A stretch of 33,149 bases of DNA from Xenococcaceae cyanobacterium MO_167.B27 (GCA_030065935.1 JASJCP010000043.1:1-33149), one strand, 5' to 3'; numbered from the stretch's first letter, positions 1-7,660 are shown. A program made the numbers and translations. The notes: a model not told the origin generated them from the letters alone.

Positions 1-29
1 CGCCTATTGAACAGGTAACAAATGACTTT

Positions 30-109
30 AAAAATTAAGGCAGTCCTCTGTTGCCGATAAGTTAATAGCTTTGACCATTAAATAAATATAAAGGACTGCC
101 TTAATTTTT
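30..109. repeat. MITE-like palindromic element, copy 1
   Basis: A perfect 18-bp inverted repeat (arms 30-47 and 92-109) encloses a 44-nt non-coding loop, and a T run follows. The loop is long for an intrinsic terminator. A second element of almost the same geometry, with related arm sequence, lies at 642-718, so a small non-autonomous transposable element or dispersed hairpin repeat is the best reading. No target duplication was identified. Confidence 0.5.
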
Positions 110-641
110 TTGTCTCCTCTGTTGTGCAATATGAGAAAACTTCAATTCCATATACCTTAAGTTCATCCTGATGTTTCAGGCTGCAAGGTGTGGCGTGACC
201 CACAAGCTTATATCCCTTGCTCTCAAATTGAGACGGTTCTGTAGATGATTCGCTTAGAATTTTTCTACCCCACGAGTTCCTATTCCTTGAGTTTGAATAG
301 TATCAAAGCTCTCAGTCCAGGTCGGTTATGAGACTCTTGCTCACAGTTAGGCGTATTCAGCAATCCGCGCTTTTCTGCTTTCAGTCCCGCTTCTGCTTCT
401 GGGTTGCCATCCCAGATACAGGGGAAACTTCTCTCCATCGTCACCAATGGGGACGCTCTGGGCTTTTCCTCTTGCACAAAGAGGCAAGGACTTGATAATG
501 TTACATATCTCACCTCGATGATGTACTAGTTATCATTCTGTTAAGGATTGAAAGTGCGAACTCAATCCAGGTTGGATTACTTAACAGAAAGTTCTACATC
601 CCTCCTCTAGTGAGGATTTCGTAGAAACGAATCGCACAAAA
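110..641. other. Gene-poor stretch with nested hairpins
   Basis: No recognisable gene. A 77-codon minus-strand frame (280-513) is open, but I recognise nothing in it; it could be the tail of a decayed insertion sequence. Positions 536-626 are strongly structured. Arms 536-544/581-589 pair perfectly and enclose a second stem 545-551/562-568. A further hairpin follows (592-597 with 621-626, inner pairs 604-607/612-615). This may be the folded end of an IS200/IS605-type element or a structured RNA. Confidence 0.35.
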
Positions 642-718
642 TAATTTTAGGGGGTCTTCGTTCATTAGATGAACTATCCTAGACATTAATGGGTAGGTTT
701 TAAGACCCCCTAAAATTA
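642..718. repeat. MITE-like palindromic element, copy 2
   Basis: Perfect 17-bp inverted arms at 642-658 and 702-718 surround a 43-nt loop. The arms resemble those at 30-47 and 92-109 (about 11 of 17 positions by eye), and the overall length is nearly equal. The right arm abuts the open 5' edge of the tnpB remnant, so insertion here may have removed the front of that gene. Confidence 0.5.
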
Positions 719-1673
719 AAATCCTTTTATGGATTTGGTTTTCCGAGATTTAAGAACAAGTATCGATTGAGAAGCTTTGTATATCCGCAATTAAATAAAG
801 GAAAGGTAATAACTAATAACCAAATTAGATTACCAAAACTTGATTGGGTAACATACATTAACTCTCGACCAATACCTGATGGTTGTAAAATATGCCAAGC
901 AAGAGTAATCAGAAAAGCCTCTGGGTACTTTGTGATGCTGTCGTTACAGCTAGATGTAGATATTCCCGATTCAATACCTCATGGAAAAGCCATAGGTGTT
1001 GATTTAGGACTAGATAAATTTGCTGCCACAAGTGAAGGGTTATTAATAGCTAGACCAAAGTTTCTTAAAAAACGTGACTCGCGAGATTAAATTACTGCAA
1101 CGTAAGTTGAGAAACAAGAAAAAGGGTTCAAAAAATCGAGCTAAAATTAATCACAAAATAGCTAGACTACATCAACGCATTACGGATACAAGAAAAGACT
1201 TTCATTTCAAAACTGCTCATAAGTTAGTTGAAGGAGCAGGAATGATATTTGTTGAAGATATAAACTTTAAAACTTGGAGTCGGGGAATGTTGCGAAAACA
1301 GTTTGCCGACGCTGGTTTTGGTAACTTTGTCAATATACTTCAATGGGTATGTAAAAAAACTGATACCTATTTTGCCAAGGTAGATAAAGATTACACCTCG
1401 CAAATCTGTCCCAGATGCGATACATATACAGGGAAAAAGTCTCTTGATGTACGTATTCATTACTGTGATAATTGTGGTTACACCAATAATCGTGATGTAG
1501 TAGCCAGCGAAGTAATCCTAAAACGAGGATTAGGTGCGGTCGGGCTGACCAGCGAAGCTGTTGCCTTCGGCACCGTGTCTTTAGATAAAATGTCTGTGGT
1601 AGGCGATCTGACGGGGACTTCTGGTAACAGCAGTCTAGTTAAAAGCCGTAGAAGCAGAAAACCTAAGTCGTGA
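704..1673 (+). pseudogene. tnpB: IS200/IS605-family TnpB, truncated and frameshifted
   Basis: TnpB is the RNA-guided RuvC-like nuclease carried by IS200/IS605 elements. The frame is open from 704 and reads through a typical N-terminal GFPRF motif without a start codon, so the 5' end is missing. The first RuvC aspartate (IGVDLGLDKFA) lies before a frameshift at about 1067-1085. The second frame, ending at 1673, holds the RuvC glutamate (FVEDIN), a zinc ribbon (CPRC...CDNC) and the last aspartate (NNRDVVAS). Joining the frames needs a +1 shift (or -2) near a run of six A residues. Without a start and with a broken frame, an active nuclease is unlikely. The C-terminal tail (1537-1580) carries a REP-like GC-rich palindrome. 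The gene converges on the amidohydrolase at 1677-2786. Confidence 0.9.
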
Positions 1674-1712
1674 GTCTTAGGAATCCCCCGACTCCCTCGG
1701 TGGGAGGATGTC
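1674..1712 (+). mobile_element. Right end of the TnpB element
   Basis: The sequence just after the tnpB stop has the layout of a cyanobacterial IS605-type right end: a run of C residues, then a hairpin CTCCC-TCGGT-GGGAG (1692-1706), then GATGTC. In this class the same segment usually forms the 3' part of the guide (omega) RNA. On the minus strand it encodes the last 11 residues and stop codon of the amidohydrolase, so the element boundary falls inside that gene's present reading frame. Confidence 0.65.
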
Positions 1713-2786
1713 AAAAAAACGTCTAGGATTATCCCAAACAATCTTTTTTACTGTCCCCTGAGATAATTTATTTTCAAGCTCTACAATGTTCTTAACAATA
1801 TCAGGCTGATGATCCATGTGAGGATAATCTGAGCCAAAGATTAAATTCTCAGAGCCAAGATATTCAATAATGTCAGAAAGATAAGGTTCAGAGGGTTCAA
1901 TGGCTATATAGCATTGACGTTGAAAATACTCTGATGGCATTAATTTTACAAGCTCTTTTACTTCCCAATATAAATTTTTGTATTCTTCATCGAGTCGCCA
2001 TAACCAATAGGGAAGCCAACCACAACCAGACTCTAAAAAACCTACCCTAAGCCTGGGATGACGCTCTAAGACTCCCCCTTCAATTAAGGCTAACATTGCC
2101 ATCATGTTTTCCATTGGGTGAGAGCAAGCATGGAGGGCAAAACGAGTATTAAATCTATCTGCTCCTGTAGTCGGTAAATGGCTGTGAGTTCCCTCATGAA
2201 TTCCTACTGCTATATTTAATGCCTCGCAAGCTGTCCAAAAGGGTTCGTAGTCTAAATCGCTCAAAATTCTGCCTTTGACGGGGTTAGGGCGCAAAAAAAC
2301 AGCTTTCCAGCCCCAATTTGCTATACGATGTAGCTCTTTAACCATTTCCTCTGGTGCATGAAGATTAATCGCGCCAACTCCTTTTAACTTTTCTGGATCG
2401 TAGCTACAAAATTCTTCATATAACCAAGTATTATAGGCACGGGTAAAGGCTCCAATTACTTCTGGTGGCAAGGTATCAATGGCACACAACCATAGTCCGT
2501 AGGTGGGATAAATAAAGGCAATATCAACCCCCATTTGCACCATTGCTTGAACATGGGATTCAGGGTTGTAGTGATTCAAATAAGCATGGGGATAAGCCTG
2601 CATCATCTGCTTATTCCCTTCTTGTTGTACTTGCTGAGAGATTTTTTCGGTGATGGTTTCCCCTTTAATTTTCATGTCTAGGGAGGGGGTAAAGTCTTTG
2701 AATTTAGGGTCAAGGTATTTTGCCCACATCTGGGGTGGTTCAATGACATGGGAATCTGCATCAATGATTTTGTACCCGTTGAGCAT
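1677..2786 (-). CDS. Amidohydrolase-2 family metal-dependent hydrolase
   Basis: 369 residues. A TIM-barrel amidohydrolase of the ACMSD/amidohydrolase-2 group, enzymes that hydrolyse or decarboxylate small cyclic or carboxylated substrates; the substrate here is unknown. Visible metal-site motifs are D9-A-D11-S-H13 at the N-terminus, H197 in GIHEGTH, H219/H223 in ALHACSHP, and D320 in FGSDYPH. The start at 2786 places the DADSH motif where the family expects it; no strong Shine-Dalgarno is visible. The C-terminus is odd: after DNPRRF the last 11 residues are encoded by the right end of the TnpB element (1677-1712). The truncated paralogue at 15451-15817 ends RRFYYT-stop at the same point, which shows the likely original terminus. 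The change lies outside the metal site, so the enzyme may still work. Confidence 0.85.
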   Translation of the reverse strand: MLNGYKIIDADSHVIEPPQMWAKYLDPKFKDFTPSLDMKIKGETITEKISQQVQQEGNKQMMQAYPHAYLNHYNPESHVQAMVQMGVDIAFIYPTYGLWLCAIDTLPPEVIGAFTRAYNTWLYEEFCSYDPEKLKGVGAINLHAPEEMVKELHRIANWGWKAVFLRPNPVKGRILSDLDYEPFWTACEALNIAVGIHEGTHSHLPTTGADRFNTRFALHACSHPMENMMAMLALIEGGVLERHPRLRVGFLESGCGWLPYWLWRLDEEYKNLYWEVKELVKLMPSEYFQRQCYIAIEPSEPYLSDIIEYLGSENLIFGSDYPHMDHQPDIVKNIVELENKLSQGTVKKIVWDNPRRFFDILPPRESGDS

Positions 2787-2947
2787 AGAAAAACAATAAT
2801 TAATTTCTATCTACCTTACTATATCTAAATCTCAGGTAAGCGATCGCATCTTTAGGTTATTACAACCTTCTCCTCTGCTTTTTAGAGAAAAGCTAAAAAT
2901 TCTTATCCGAGCAGTATTGGGGTGAGTTGAGAGAGAAAAATTGGTGC

Positions 2948-2996
2948 TAACTCGAAAAATTCAGAAATTGGGTTTTGAGATCGTCTTAAGGGTGTA
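2948..2996 (+). promoter_or_regulatory. Conserved upstream element, copy A
   Basis: TAACTC at 2948, TCAGAAATTG at 2961, ATCGTCTTA at 2980 and GTGTA at 2992 sit 28 nt before the ATG of the first 78-codon gene. The same four blocks with identical spacing occur at 3498-3546 (within the duplication) and at 7661-7709 (outside it). The CGTC core resembles the -10 region of many ECF sigma promoters, but that assignment is inference. Confidence 0.6.
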
Positions 2997-3023
2997 CAAA
3001 GTCAAACAAAAGGATTCTAAATT

Positions 3024-3260
3024 ATGTCTACATACGACTACTCTAAATACAATTGTGAATGCGAATTCGAGTTTCCTATTAAATTAAACGTTCCCGTGAC
3101 AATCAATCCGATACTGTCAATCAAACCCGTTGCGCCTATGAAGCAGGACTTAGACGCTATTCTCGATACAAATCTTAAGATTTGTCCAGAAGTAGGGGCA
3201 ACTAAACCCACTTGTCTTCCTAAACCTGTATCTCCCAAATATGAGTGGCCCGCGGGATAG
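3024..3260 (+). CDS. Small 78-residue protein, copy 1
   Basis: I do not recognise this family. The protein opens MSTYDYSKYN, followed by a CEC motif (Cys11, Cys13), an acidic/aromatic patch, and a proline-rich middle and end with two further cysteines (54 and 64). There is no signal peptide and no membrane segment. AAAGGATT just before the ATG may serve as ribosome-binding site. Compared with the second copy, residues 1-36 are identical and all eight changes fall in residues 37-78. A constant front and changing back is seen in peptide precursors with leader and core, but also in many unrelated duplicates. It has its own upstream element and terminator, so it is probably monocistronic. Paralogy, the shared element and the clean terminator argue it is a real gene. 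Confidence 0.7.
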   Translation: MSTYDYSKYNCECEFEFPIKLNVPVTINPILSIKPVAPMKQDLDAILDTNLKICPEVGATKPTCLPKPVSPKYEWPAG

Positions 3261-3323
3261 GAGGCAAGGATTCTACCATAGGACTTAAGCAACGACTCTA
3301 AGTATGATCGCATGAGCTTGTAG

Positions 3324-3352
3324 GGTGTGTTACTTCGGTAACGCACCTTTTT
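3324..3352 (+). terminator. Intrinsic terminator after small gene 1
   Basis: A 10-bp stem (one G-U pair) closed by a TTCG tetraloop (3334-3337) is followed by TTTTT (3348-3352). It lies 64 nt after the stop codon. The same hairpin core is a common dispersed repeat in cyanobacterial genomes, so it may double as a REP element. Confidence 0.75.
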
Positions 3353-3497
3353 AACTGTCAGGGCGATCGCTTTTTTGATGGTTTCTTTTAATCCCTATCT
3401 CAACAAATACACTAAAACGGTTATAAGTTAGATTGCAAAAGGGTTTTGAGGATTGAAGTTGGTTTAATGGGGTGAGTCGAGAGAAAAAAATTGGTGC

Positions 3498-3546
3498 TAA
3501 CTCGAAAAATTCAGAAATTGGGTTTTGAGATCGTCTTCAGGGTGTA
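3498..3546 (+). promoter_or_regulatory. Conserved upstream element, copy B
   Basis: Same blocks and spacing as copy A (TAACTC, TCAGAAATTG, ATCGTCTT, GTGTA) with one substitution in the third block, placed 28 nt before the second small gene. Probably a promoter. Confidence 0.6.
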
Positions 3547-3573
3547 CAAAGTCAAACAAAAGGATTCTAAATT

Positions 3574-3810
3574 ATGTCTACATACGACTACTCTAAATAC
3601 AATTGTGAATGCGAATTCGAGTTTCCTATTAAATTGAACGTTCCGGTGACAATCAATCCGATACTGTCAATCAAACCCGTTGGGCCTGTGAAGCAGGACT
3701 TAGACGCTATTCTCGATACAAATCTTCAGATTAGTCCAGAAGTAGGGGTAACTAAACCCACTTGTCTTCCTAAACCTGTATCTCCCAAATACGGGTTGCC
3801 CGCGGCATAG
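3574..3810 (+). CDS. Small 78-residue protein, copy 2
   Basis: Paralogue of the protein at 3024-3260; function unknown. It matches copy 1 exactly over residues 1-36 and differs at positions 37, 39, 52, 54, 59, 74, 75 and 78. Cys54 is replaced by Ser, leaving three cysteines (11, 13, 64). The codons for residues 1-36 differ only by synonymous changes, so the N-terminal half appears to be under protein-level constraint. The front part of the unit, including the element, is duplicated with it. A leaderless cytoplasmic peptide, a modified-peptide precursor or a small regulatory protein are all possible. The nearby leader-binding fragment (7248-7616) makes a precursor worth testing, but no modifying enzyme is in the window. 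Confidence 0.7.
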   Translation: MSTYDYSKYNCECEFEFPIKLNVPVTINPILSIKPVGPVKQDLDAILDTNLQISPEVGVTKPTCLPKPVSPKYGLPAA

Positions 3811-3873
3811 GAGGCAAGGATTCTACCATAAGACTTACGCAACGACTCTAAGTACGATCGCATGAGCTTGTAG

Positions 3874-3902
3874 GGTGTGTTACTTCGGTAACGCACCTTT
3901 TT
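3874..3902 (+). terminator. Intrinsic terminator after small gene 2
   Basis: Identical to the hairpin at 3324-3352: 10-bp stem, TTCG loop (3884-3887) and TTTTT (3898-3902). It lies 64 nt after the stop codon. Confidence 0.75.
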
Positions 3903-3970
3903 AACTGTCAGGGCGATCGCTTTTTTAATGACTTCTTTTTCTGAGAGAGCGATCGCTTTTTCAATAAAGA

Positions 3971-5344
3971 TCAATTATTTAGGATATTTTGCTGCCATTG
4001 ACTGTCAAAATATTCCTTATACAATCTGCAACTGACAATTGTTTGATTTCCTTCTAAATAAATTAAGCCCATACTGTTGAGCTTATAAGCAATAATTGGC
4101 TCTAAGAAAACAGGTTCAGTTGCTTGACAAACATTTTGAAAAGCACTAGCTAATTCTGGTTGTTCTTGCAATCTTACCCAATGACGTTGCAAGTGATGGG
4201 AATAAATACCAGTGGTCGTCGCAGCAGTTGCTAATAATTGCTTAATGGTTATTTTTTCTTGACTGATTTGATAAAGTGCTAGATTAATTAAGGCAGGATG
4301 TCCTCCAAGTAATTCCATTAATTGTTGAATTTCTGGTTCGTTTATCCAGTTTAATCCATATTGTTGAGCTAACTGCTGTACCTGCTGTTGACTAAAACCC
4401 TCTAACTCAATGGGTAATCCAATATTAAAAGGAGATTGTTCTAGCTGAAGGGAAACATAAATTTCAGTGGAATGAACGACTATTAAGCGCAGCTTTTGCC
4501 AGATAGGAAGCCGTTTAGCTTCTTCATAACAAGAACGCAACAAGGGTAAAAAATCCTCAGCTACTTGGGGATGTTCAAACACTTGATTTACTTCATCTAG
4601 GGCAAGAACAAGCGGACTCTCTATTTCCTCTAAAATATACTCTTCAAAATAAATTGTCCAACTCATTTTACTCCCCAAATCTTCATCCCAATAGTCATTT
4701 AACTTAGGTTTAAGTCCTAGTTTTCGAGCGCAATTAACACATAACCAGCGCAAAAATTGATTGATATCCCCTAAGATACTTTGGTCAGCTTGCTGTAAGT
4801 TTAAAATAACGGTTTGGTAGCCTAAGTGTTGTTCACAAGTATCTAAAATTCTCAACAATAGAGACGTTTTTCCCATTTCTTGAGGGGCTTTTATCCGTAC
4901 TAAACCACCAGCTTTGGTAATTTCTTCAATAATCTGGGTTTCCAGGGAGAGTTGTTTAAGGTAAAAGGGAGAGTTGAGGGGTACTGCACCACAAGGATAA
5001 AGAGGAGAACTAGGCTGTTGAAGATTAGGGGATGAGTTGCCTGACGGTTGTGTCAATAAGCTGGTTACTGATGTGGTTAGTGCCGAAATATAAGACTGTA
5101 GTATGACCCGACAGTTTTTCTTGGTCACTCGCCTTCCTGTGAGATGAGAGAGTCGTCGCCACAACTCTGGAGCAACAACATTAGCAAAATAGCTAGTGCT
5201 ATAACCTTCCTGTTGGGCAATTTCATTATAGGTCTGATTTTTCCAGATACCTCGCAGAACTAAAATTTCACTGGAATTGAGACAGTGATTGTCAAAGTCG
5301 AGCAGTTGCCTATTGAGAACATCAAGGATCGGCTCTAAACTCAT
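3971..5344 (-). CDS. vMAP-type HTH + AAA-like ATPase
   Basis: 457 residues. The N-terminus (about 1-80) is a helix-turn-helix-like region with a sigma-factor/LuxR flavour (SSEILVLRGIW, NEIAQQEGYS), as found in vWA-MoxR-associated proteins (vMAP). A Ser/Pro-rich linker (about 95-125) leads to an AAA-like P-loop domain of the PF14516 kind. Walker A is APQEMGKTS (153-161), Walker B is LVLALDE (245-251), and a sensor-like stretch EGFSQQQV follows. Relatives act as NTP-dependent switches in cyanobacterial conflict or signalling systems, usually with an effector domain after the ATPase. Here the protein stops after the winged-helix-like C-terminal region, with no WD40 or protease domain. The start at 5344 gives a complete N-terminal domain. 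A related AAA module ends the 1938-residue protein at 8657-14473. Confidence 0.75.
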   Translation of the reverse strand: MSLEPILDVLNRQLLDFDNHCLNSSEILVLRGIWKNQTYNEIAQQEGYSTSYFANVVAPELWRRLSHLTGRRVTKKNCRVILQSYISALTTSVTSLLTQPSGNSSPNLQQPSSPLYPCGAVPLNSPFYLKQLSLETQIIEEITKAGGLVRIKAPQEMGKTSLLLRILDTCEQHLGYQTVILNLQQADQSILGDINQFLRWLCVNCARKLGLKPKLNDYWDEDLGSKMSWTIYFEEYILEEIESPLVLALDEVNQVFEHPQVAEDFLPLLRSCYEEAKRLPIWQKLRLIVVHSTEIYVSLQLEQSPFNIGLPIELEGFSQQQVQQLAQQYGLNWINEPEIQQLMELLGGHPALINLALYQISQEKITIKQLLATAATTTGIYSHHLQRHWVRLQEQPELASAFQNVCQATEPVFLEPIIAYKLNSMGLIYLEGNQTIVSCRLYKEYFDSQWQQNILNN

Positions 5345-5821
5345 ACAAATTTTAATTATATTTTTGTTATTATCTACTGGAAATTAGGCAAAATTACTTA
5401 TAAATTTCTCCAGAGGGAGAAAAATAAATTCTTTACCCCTAAATTTATACCTCTCTAATAAAAAAATAATAAAAATCTCATAAAAAATCAAGATGTCATC
5501 TCATTAATTTTATTAAGATCTAGGTTTTCCATATTAGTTTTTACTGAGTTTTGGCGGGTTTTTATTGATTAAAAACTTATTAATTTTATAGGTTGAAATA
5601 TTTTAGAAACATTTTGTATACTGTTATACATAAGAGCCAGAAAAATCTTAGAACAATCAAATAATAAAGGTTGAAATCTTTTCTGTATTTTCTTTTTGAT
5701 ATCTTATGAAAGCCCAGAAAAGCGCAATATTGAAGTAATGGTTTAATTTTTTTCTTCAAATAAATGGCTTTCAAAAATATATTTTGATTGTGATTAATTC
5801 AGCATTAATCTAGGATTTTTT
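5345..5821. other. AT-rich intergenic region between divergent genes
   Basis: Very AT-rich spacer between the minus-strand AAA gene and the plus-strand sigma factor. It presumably holds both promoters, but I see no clear -35/-10 pair, and the conserved element of the small genes is absent. A 62-codon minus frame (5586-5774) is judged to be chance. Confidence 0.5.
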
Positions 5822-6685
5822 GTGGTTAAAAAAACTCTAATCACCGAAGAAATCATGCTAACCTCAGCTTCTTATAATTGTCAGATCACTGTTTATCAAA
5901 AACGCTCTATTAAGTTAAATAAAGACATACTAAAAACAAGAACAGAATCAAAAGAGCAAATTTTATTACAAAGCATTGCTGAAGGAAATCGCCATGCTTT
6001 TTGGCAATTATGGCTACTTTACCAAGATTATCTTTACCGTCGCTGTCAAATGTGGATGGGAGGTAATCATACGGATGCAGAAGAAGCCTTAAGTCGAGCC
6101 AGACTTAAAGCTTGGGAGAAATTACCTAACTACGCCTCAACAATTACGAATCCCAAAGCCTGGCTAACTCGTATGACTCATAATCTCTGTGTTGATATCC
6201 ATCGAGAACGCCAAAGAAGGGCAAAAAATACCGAAAGTATGGATGCAATTACGGTGACAGATTCGGAAATTATTGCTTCTAATTTAGATTCTCCCGAATC
6301 AGCCATTCTTCGTCAGGAACTAAAAATTTACATCCGTCGTGCAATTAATGCTCTTCCTCCCAGATTACGAGAGCCTATGATTCTTCTATGCTACTACCAA
6401 ATGTCTTACTCAGATATAGCAAAAAAATTAATCCTTTCCAAGAATAGCGTTTATAAAAGAATTCAACAGGCGCGAACCATTTTGCAAAAGCAATTAAATA
6501 AGTATTTTTCTGGAGTAAATAACACTTTCAAACAGGAAACTGAGAGGAATTTTGCTGCGAAGGCATTTCCCATTGAAAAACCAGAATTGTCCTATTCTTC
6601 AGTTCCAATTGTGAAGGAATATCCTATACAAGTCATTAATTATGAGGTAACAGCCTTATGTCTAGAAAAATTTTCACTCGCTTAG
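5822..6685 (+). CDS. ECF-type sigma-70 family RNA polymerase sigma factor
   Basis: 287 residues from a GTG at 5822; an in-frame ATG at 5855 is an equally plausible start and would remove 11 residues. Region sigma-2 (about 46-135) shows AFWQLWLLYQDYLYRRC, the acidic DAEEAL motif and NPKAWLTRMTHNLCVD. Region sigma-4 (about 172-225) shows INALPPRLREPMIL, then a recognition helix in YSDIAKKLILSKNSVYKRI. There is no sigma-3, which fits the ECF group. A 55-60-residue tail beyond sigma-4 is unusual and could be a regulatory extension. No anti-sigma factor is adjacent; instead the 3' end overlaps the TPR gene by 28 nt, so the TPR protein may control it. The repeated element at 2948, 3498 and 7661 is a candidate target promoter (inference). 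Confidence 0.8.
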   Translation: MVKKTLITEEIMLTSASYNCQITVYQKRSIKLNKDILKTRTESKEQILLQSIAEGNRHAFWQLWLLYQDYLYRRCQMWMGGNHTDAEEALSRARLKAWEKLPNYASTITNPKAWLTRMTHNLCVDIHRERQRRAKNTESMDAITVTDSEIIASNLDSPESAILRQELKIYIRRAINALPPRLREPMILLCYYQMSYSDIAKKLILSKNSVYKRIQQARTILQKQLNKYFSGVNNTFKQETERNFAAKAFPIEKPELSYSSVPIVKEYPIQVINYEVTALCLEKFSLA

Positions 6686-7275
6686 TAAATTTATCCCAAC
6701 CTTCAGGGATAGAAGTAACTATTAACTTAGTCTTAGCTGAAAAGCCAGTTAGAGAAGAGCAAAAACTGAAAACATTAACCAAGTATGTGCAGCGATATCG
6801 ATCTGGATGGAAAAAACGATTAGAATTAGCTGATTTGCTTTACGGAATGGGCAAGTGGCTCGAAGCTATTGAAGAATACCGCCAAGTTCTTGAGCGACAA
6901 TCCCAATTAATTCCAGTGCAATTAAAATTAGGGAAAATTTTACAATTAATGGGGAGAGAAAAAGAAGCTATAGAGCTATATGAAACTTCCTTGTCATTAG
7001 TTTCTAGTCTCAAATTTTCTTCACCAGCATTATCGAATATTACTCAATCTCATAGGGCGACTCAATCTCATATTATTGGTTTAATAGAAGTCTGTCGTCA
7101 TAATTTTCCTAAAGCTGTTGAAGCCTTCTCCTCAGCTACTACCTTTGAACCTGATAACCCCTCTCATTGGTTAGCATTAGGACAAGTTCAGAGATCAATA
7201 GGAAATAACATTGATGCCTTGAAAGCCTTTGAGGCTATTTTATCCCGCTATCCTGTCGGAGAAATATTAAGATGA
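6658..7275 (+). CDS. TPR-repeat protein, probably 3'-truncated
   Basis: 205 residues starting at an ATG inside the end of the sigma-factor gene, so the two are translationally coupled. It has at least three tetratricopeptide-like repeats: about 57-90 (LELADLLYGMGKWLEAIEEY), about 91-115 (LGKILQLMGREKEAIELY) and about 169-200 (HWLALGQVQRSIGNNIDALK). These alpha-helical repeats mediate protein-protein contacts. The coding frame ends abruptly within the last repeat, and its final codons overlap antiparallel with the end of the leader-binding fragment (7248-7616). Both genes look cut at the same point near 7255-7262, which suggests a deletion or inversion junction. A role as partner of the sigma factor is likely from coupling but unproven. 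Confidence 0.7.
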   Translation: MSRKIFTRLVNLSQPSGIEVTINLVLAEKPVREEQKLKTLTKYVQRYRSGWKKRLELADLLYGMGKWLEAIEEYRQVLERQSQLIPVQLKLGKILQLMGREKEAIELYETSLSLVSSLKFSSPALSNITQSHRATQSHIIGLIEVCRHNFPKAVEAFSSATTFEPDNPSHWLALGQVQRSIGNNIDALKAFEAILSRYPVGEILR

Positions 7276-7616
7276 TGGCAAAAGATAGCTAAATTAGAAG
7301 GTAATGATTCATTCTTTTCTAAAATATACCCCTGTTTTTGTAATTGAAAGAGAGCTTGTTGAATTTTGATACTAAAATTAAGAACCTCTTGAAAAAAATT
7401 AGGCAGTTCTTGAGTTAATTCTTGGTCTTGTAGGAGTTCTAATTGAAGAGTATCAATAATCTCATCAACATTACGTTGACCATCAATCAAAGTAACTAAA
7501 CGGTAATACAATCCATCTTGCAGACACACAGATTCTTTCTCAGATACAAAAAACACGGTGTCTGGTTCTAGGGTTTCAATTAAGTAAGCCGGATTAAAAT
7601 AAGGTTGATTGAGCAT
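7248..7616 (-). pseudogene. TOMM precursor leader-binding/cyclodehydratase N-terminal fragment
   Basis: 122 residues from ATG 7616 (AAAAGGTC upstream; a TTG at 7625 is also in frame). The sequence fits the N-terminal RRE-like domain of TOMM cyclodehydratase-partner proteins (TIGR03882 type), which hold the leader of a ribosomal peptide while a YcaO enzyme makes azolines. Visible landmarks are FNPAYLIETLEPDTVFFVSE, GLYYRLVTLIDGQRNVDEII, ALFQLQKQGYILE, and the aromatic FCHHLNI where full-length relatives continue for several hundred residues. It stops after SPTG at the point where the TPR gene also ends, so it is a fragment. No YcaO, transporter or protease is present. Function of the remnant alone is doubtful unless it acts in trans as a stand-alone RRE. 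Confidence 0.6.
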
Positions 7617-7660
7617 AGTTATCAAGACCTTTTGCCAAAATAATTTTGAGAAAAAACTTG

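Larger units (their letters stand above)
2918..3389. repeat. 550-bp-period tandem duplication, unit 1
   Basis: This segment aligns without indels to 3468-3939 at an offset of exactly 550 bp. The unit includes an upstream element, a 78-codon gene, a terminator hairpin and a HIP1 site. Only scattered substitutions separate the copies, so the duplication is recent or kept homogeneous by gene conversion. Unit-specific sequence (3390-3467) separates them. Confidence 0.9.
3468..3939. repeat. 550-bp-period tandem duplication, unit 2
   Basis: Second copy of 2918-3389, collinear and without gaps. It contains the second 78-codon gene and its flanking signals. The copy ends about 30 bp before the stop of the minus-strand AAA gene. 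Confidence 0.9.

Noticed and set aside
1061-1090. Programmed frameshift in tnpB at the A-rich run
   Set aside because: The shift needed is +1, and the A run is not in the register of a classic -1 slippery site. With the start also missing, decay is simpler.
3038-3974. Minus-strand frames (102 and 82 codons) antisense to the 78-residue genes
   Set aside because: They are reverse readings of the duplicated unit and cross the terminators. The plus-strand genes have matched signals and constrained codons.
5586-5774. 62-codon minus-strand frame
   Set aside because: AT-rich Lys/Tyr/Phe/Leu composition, no ribosome site and no recognisable motif; best read as chance.
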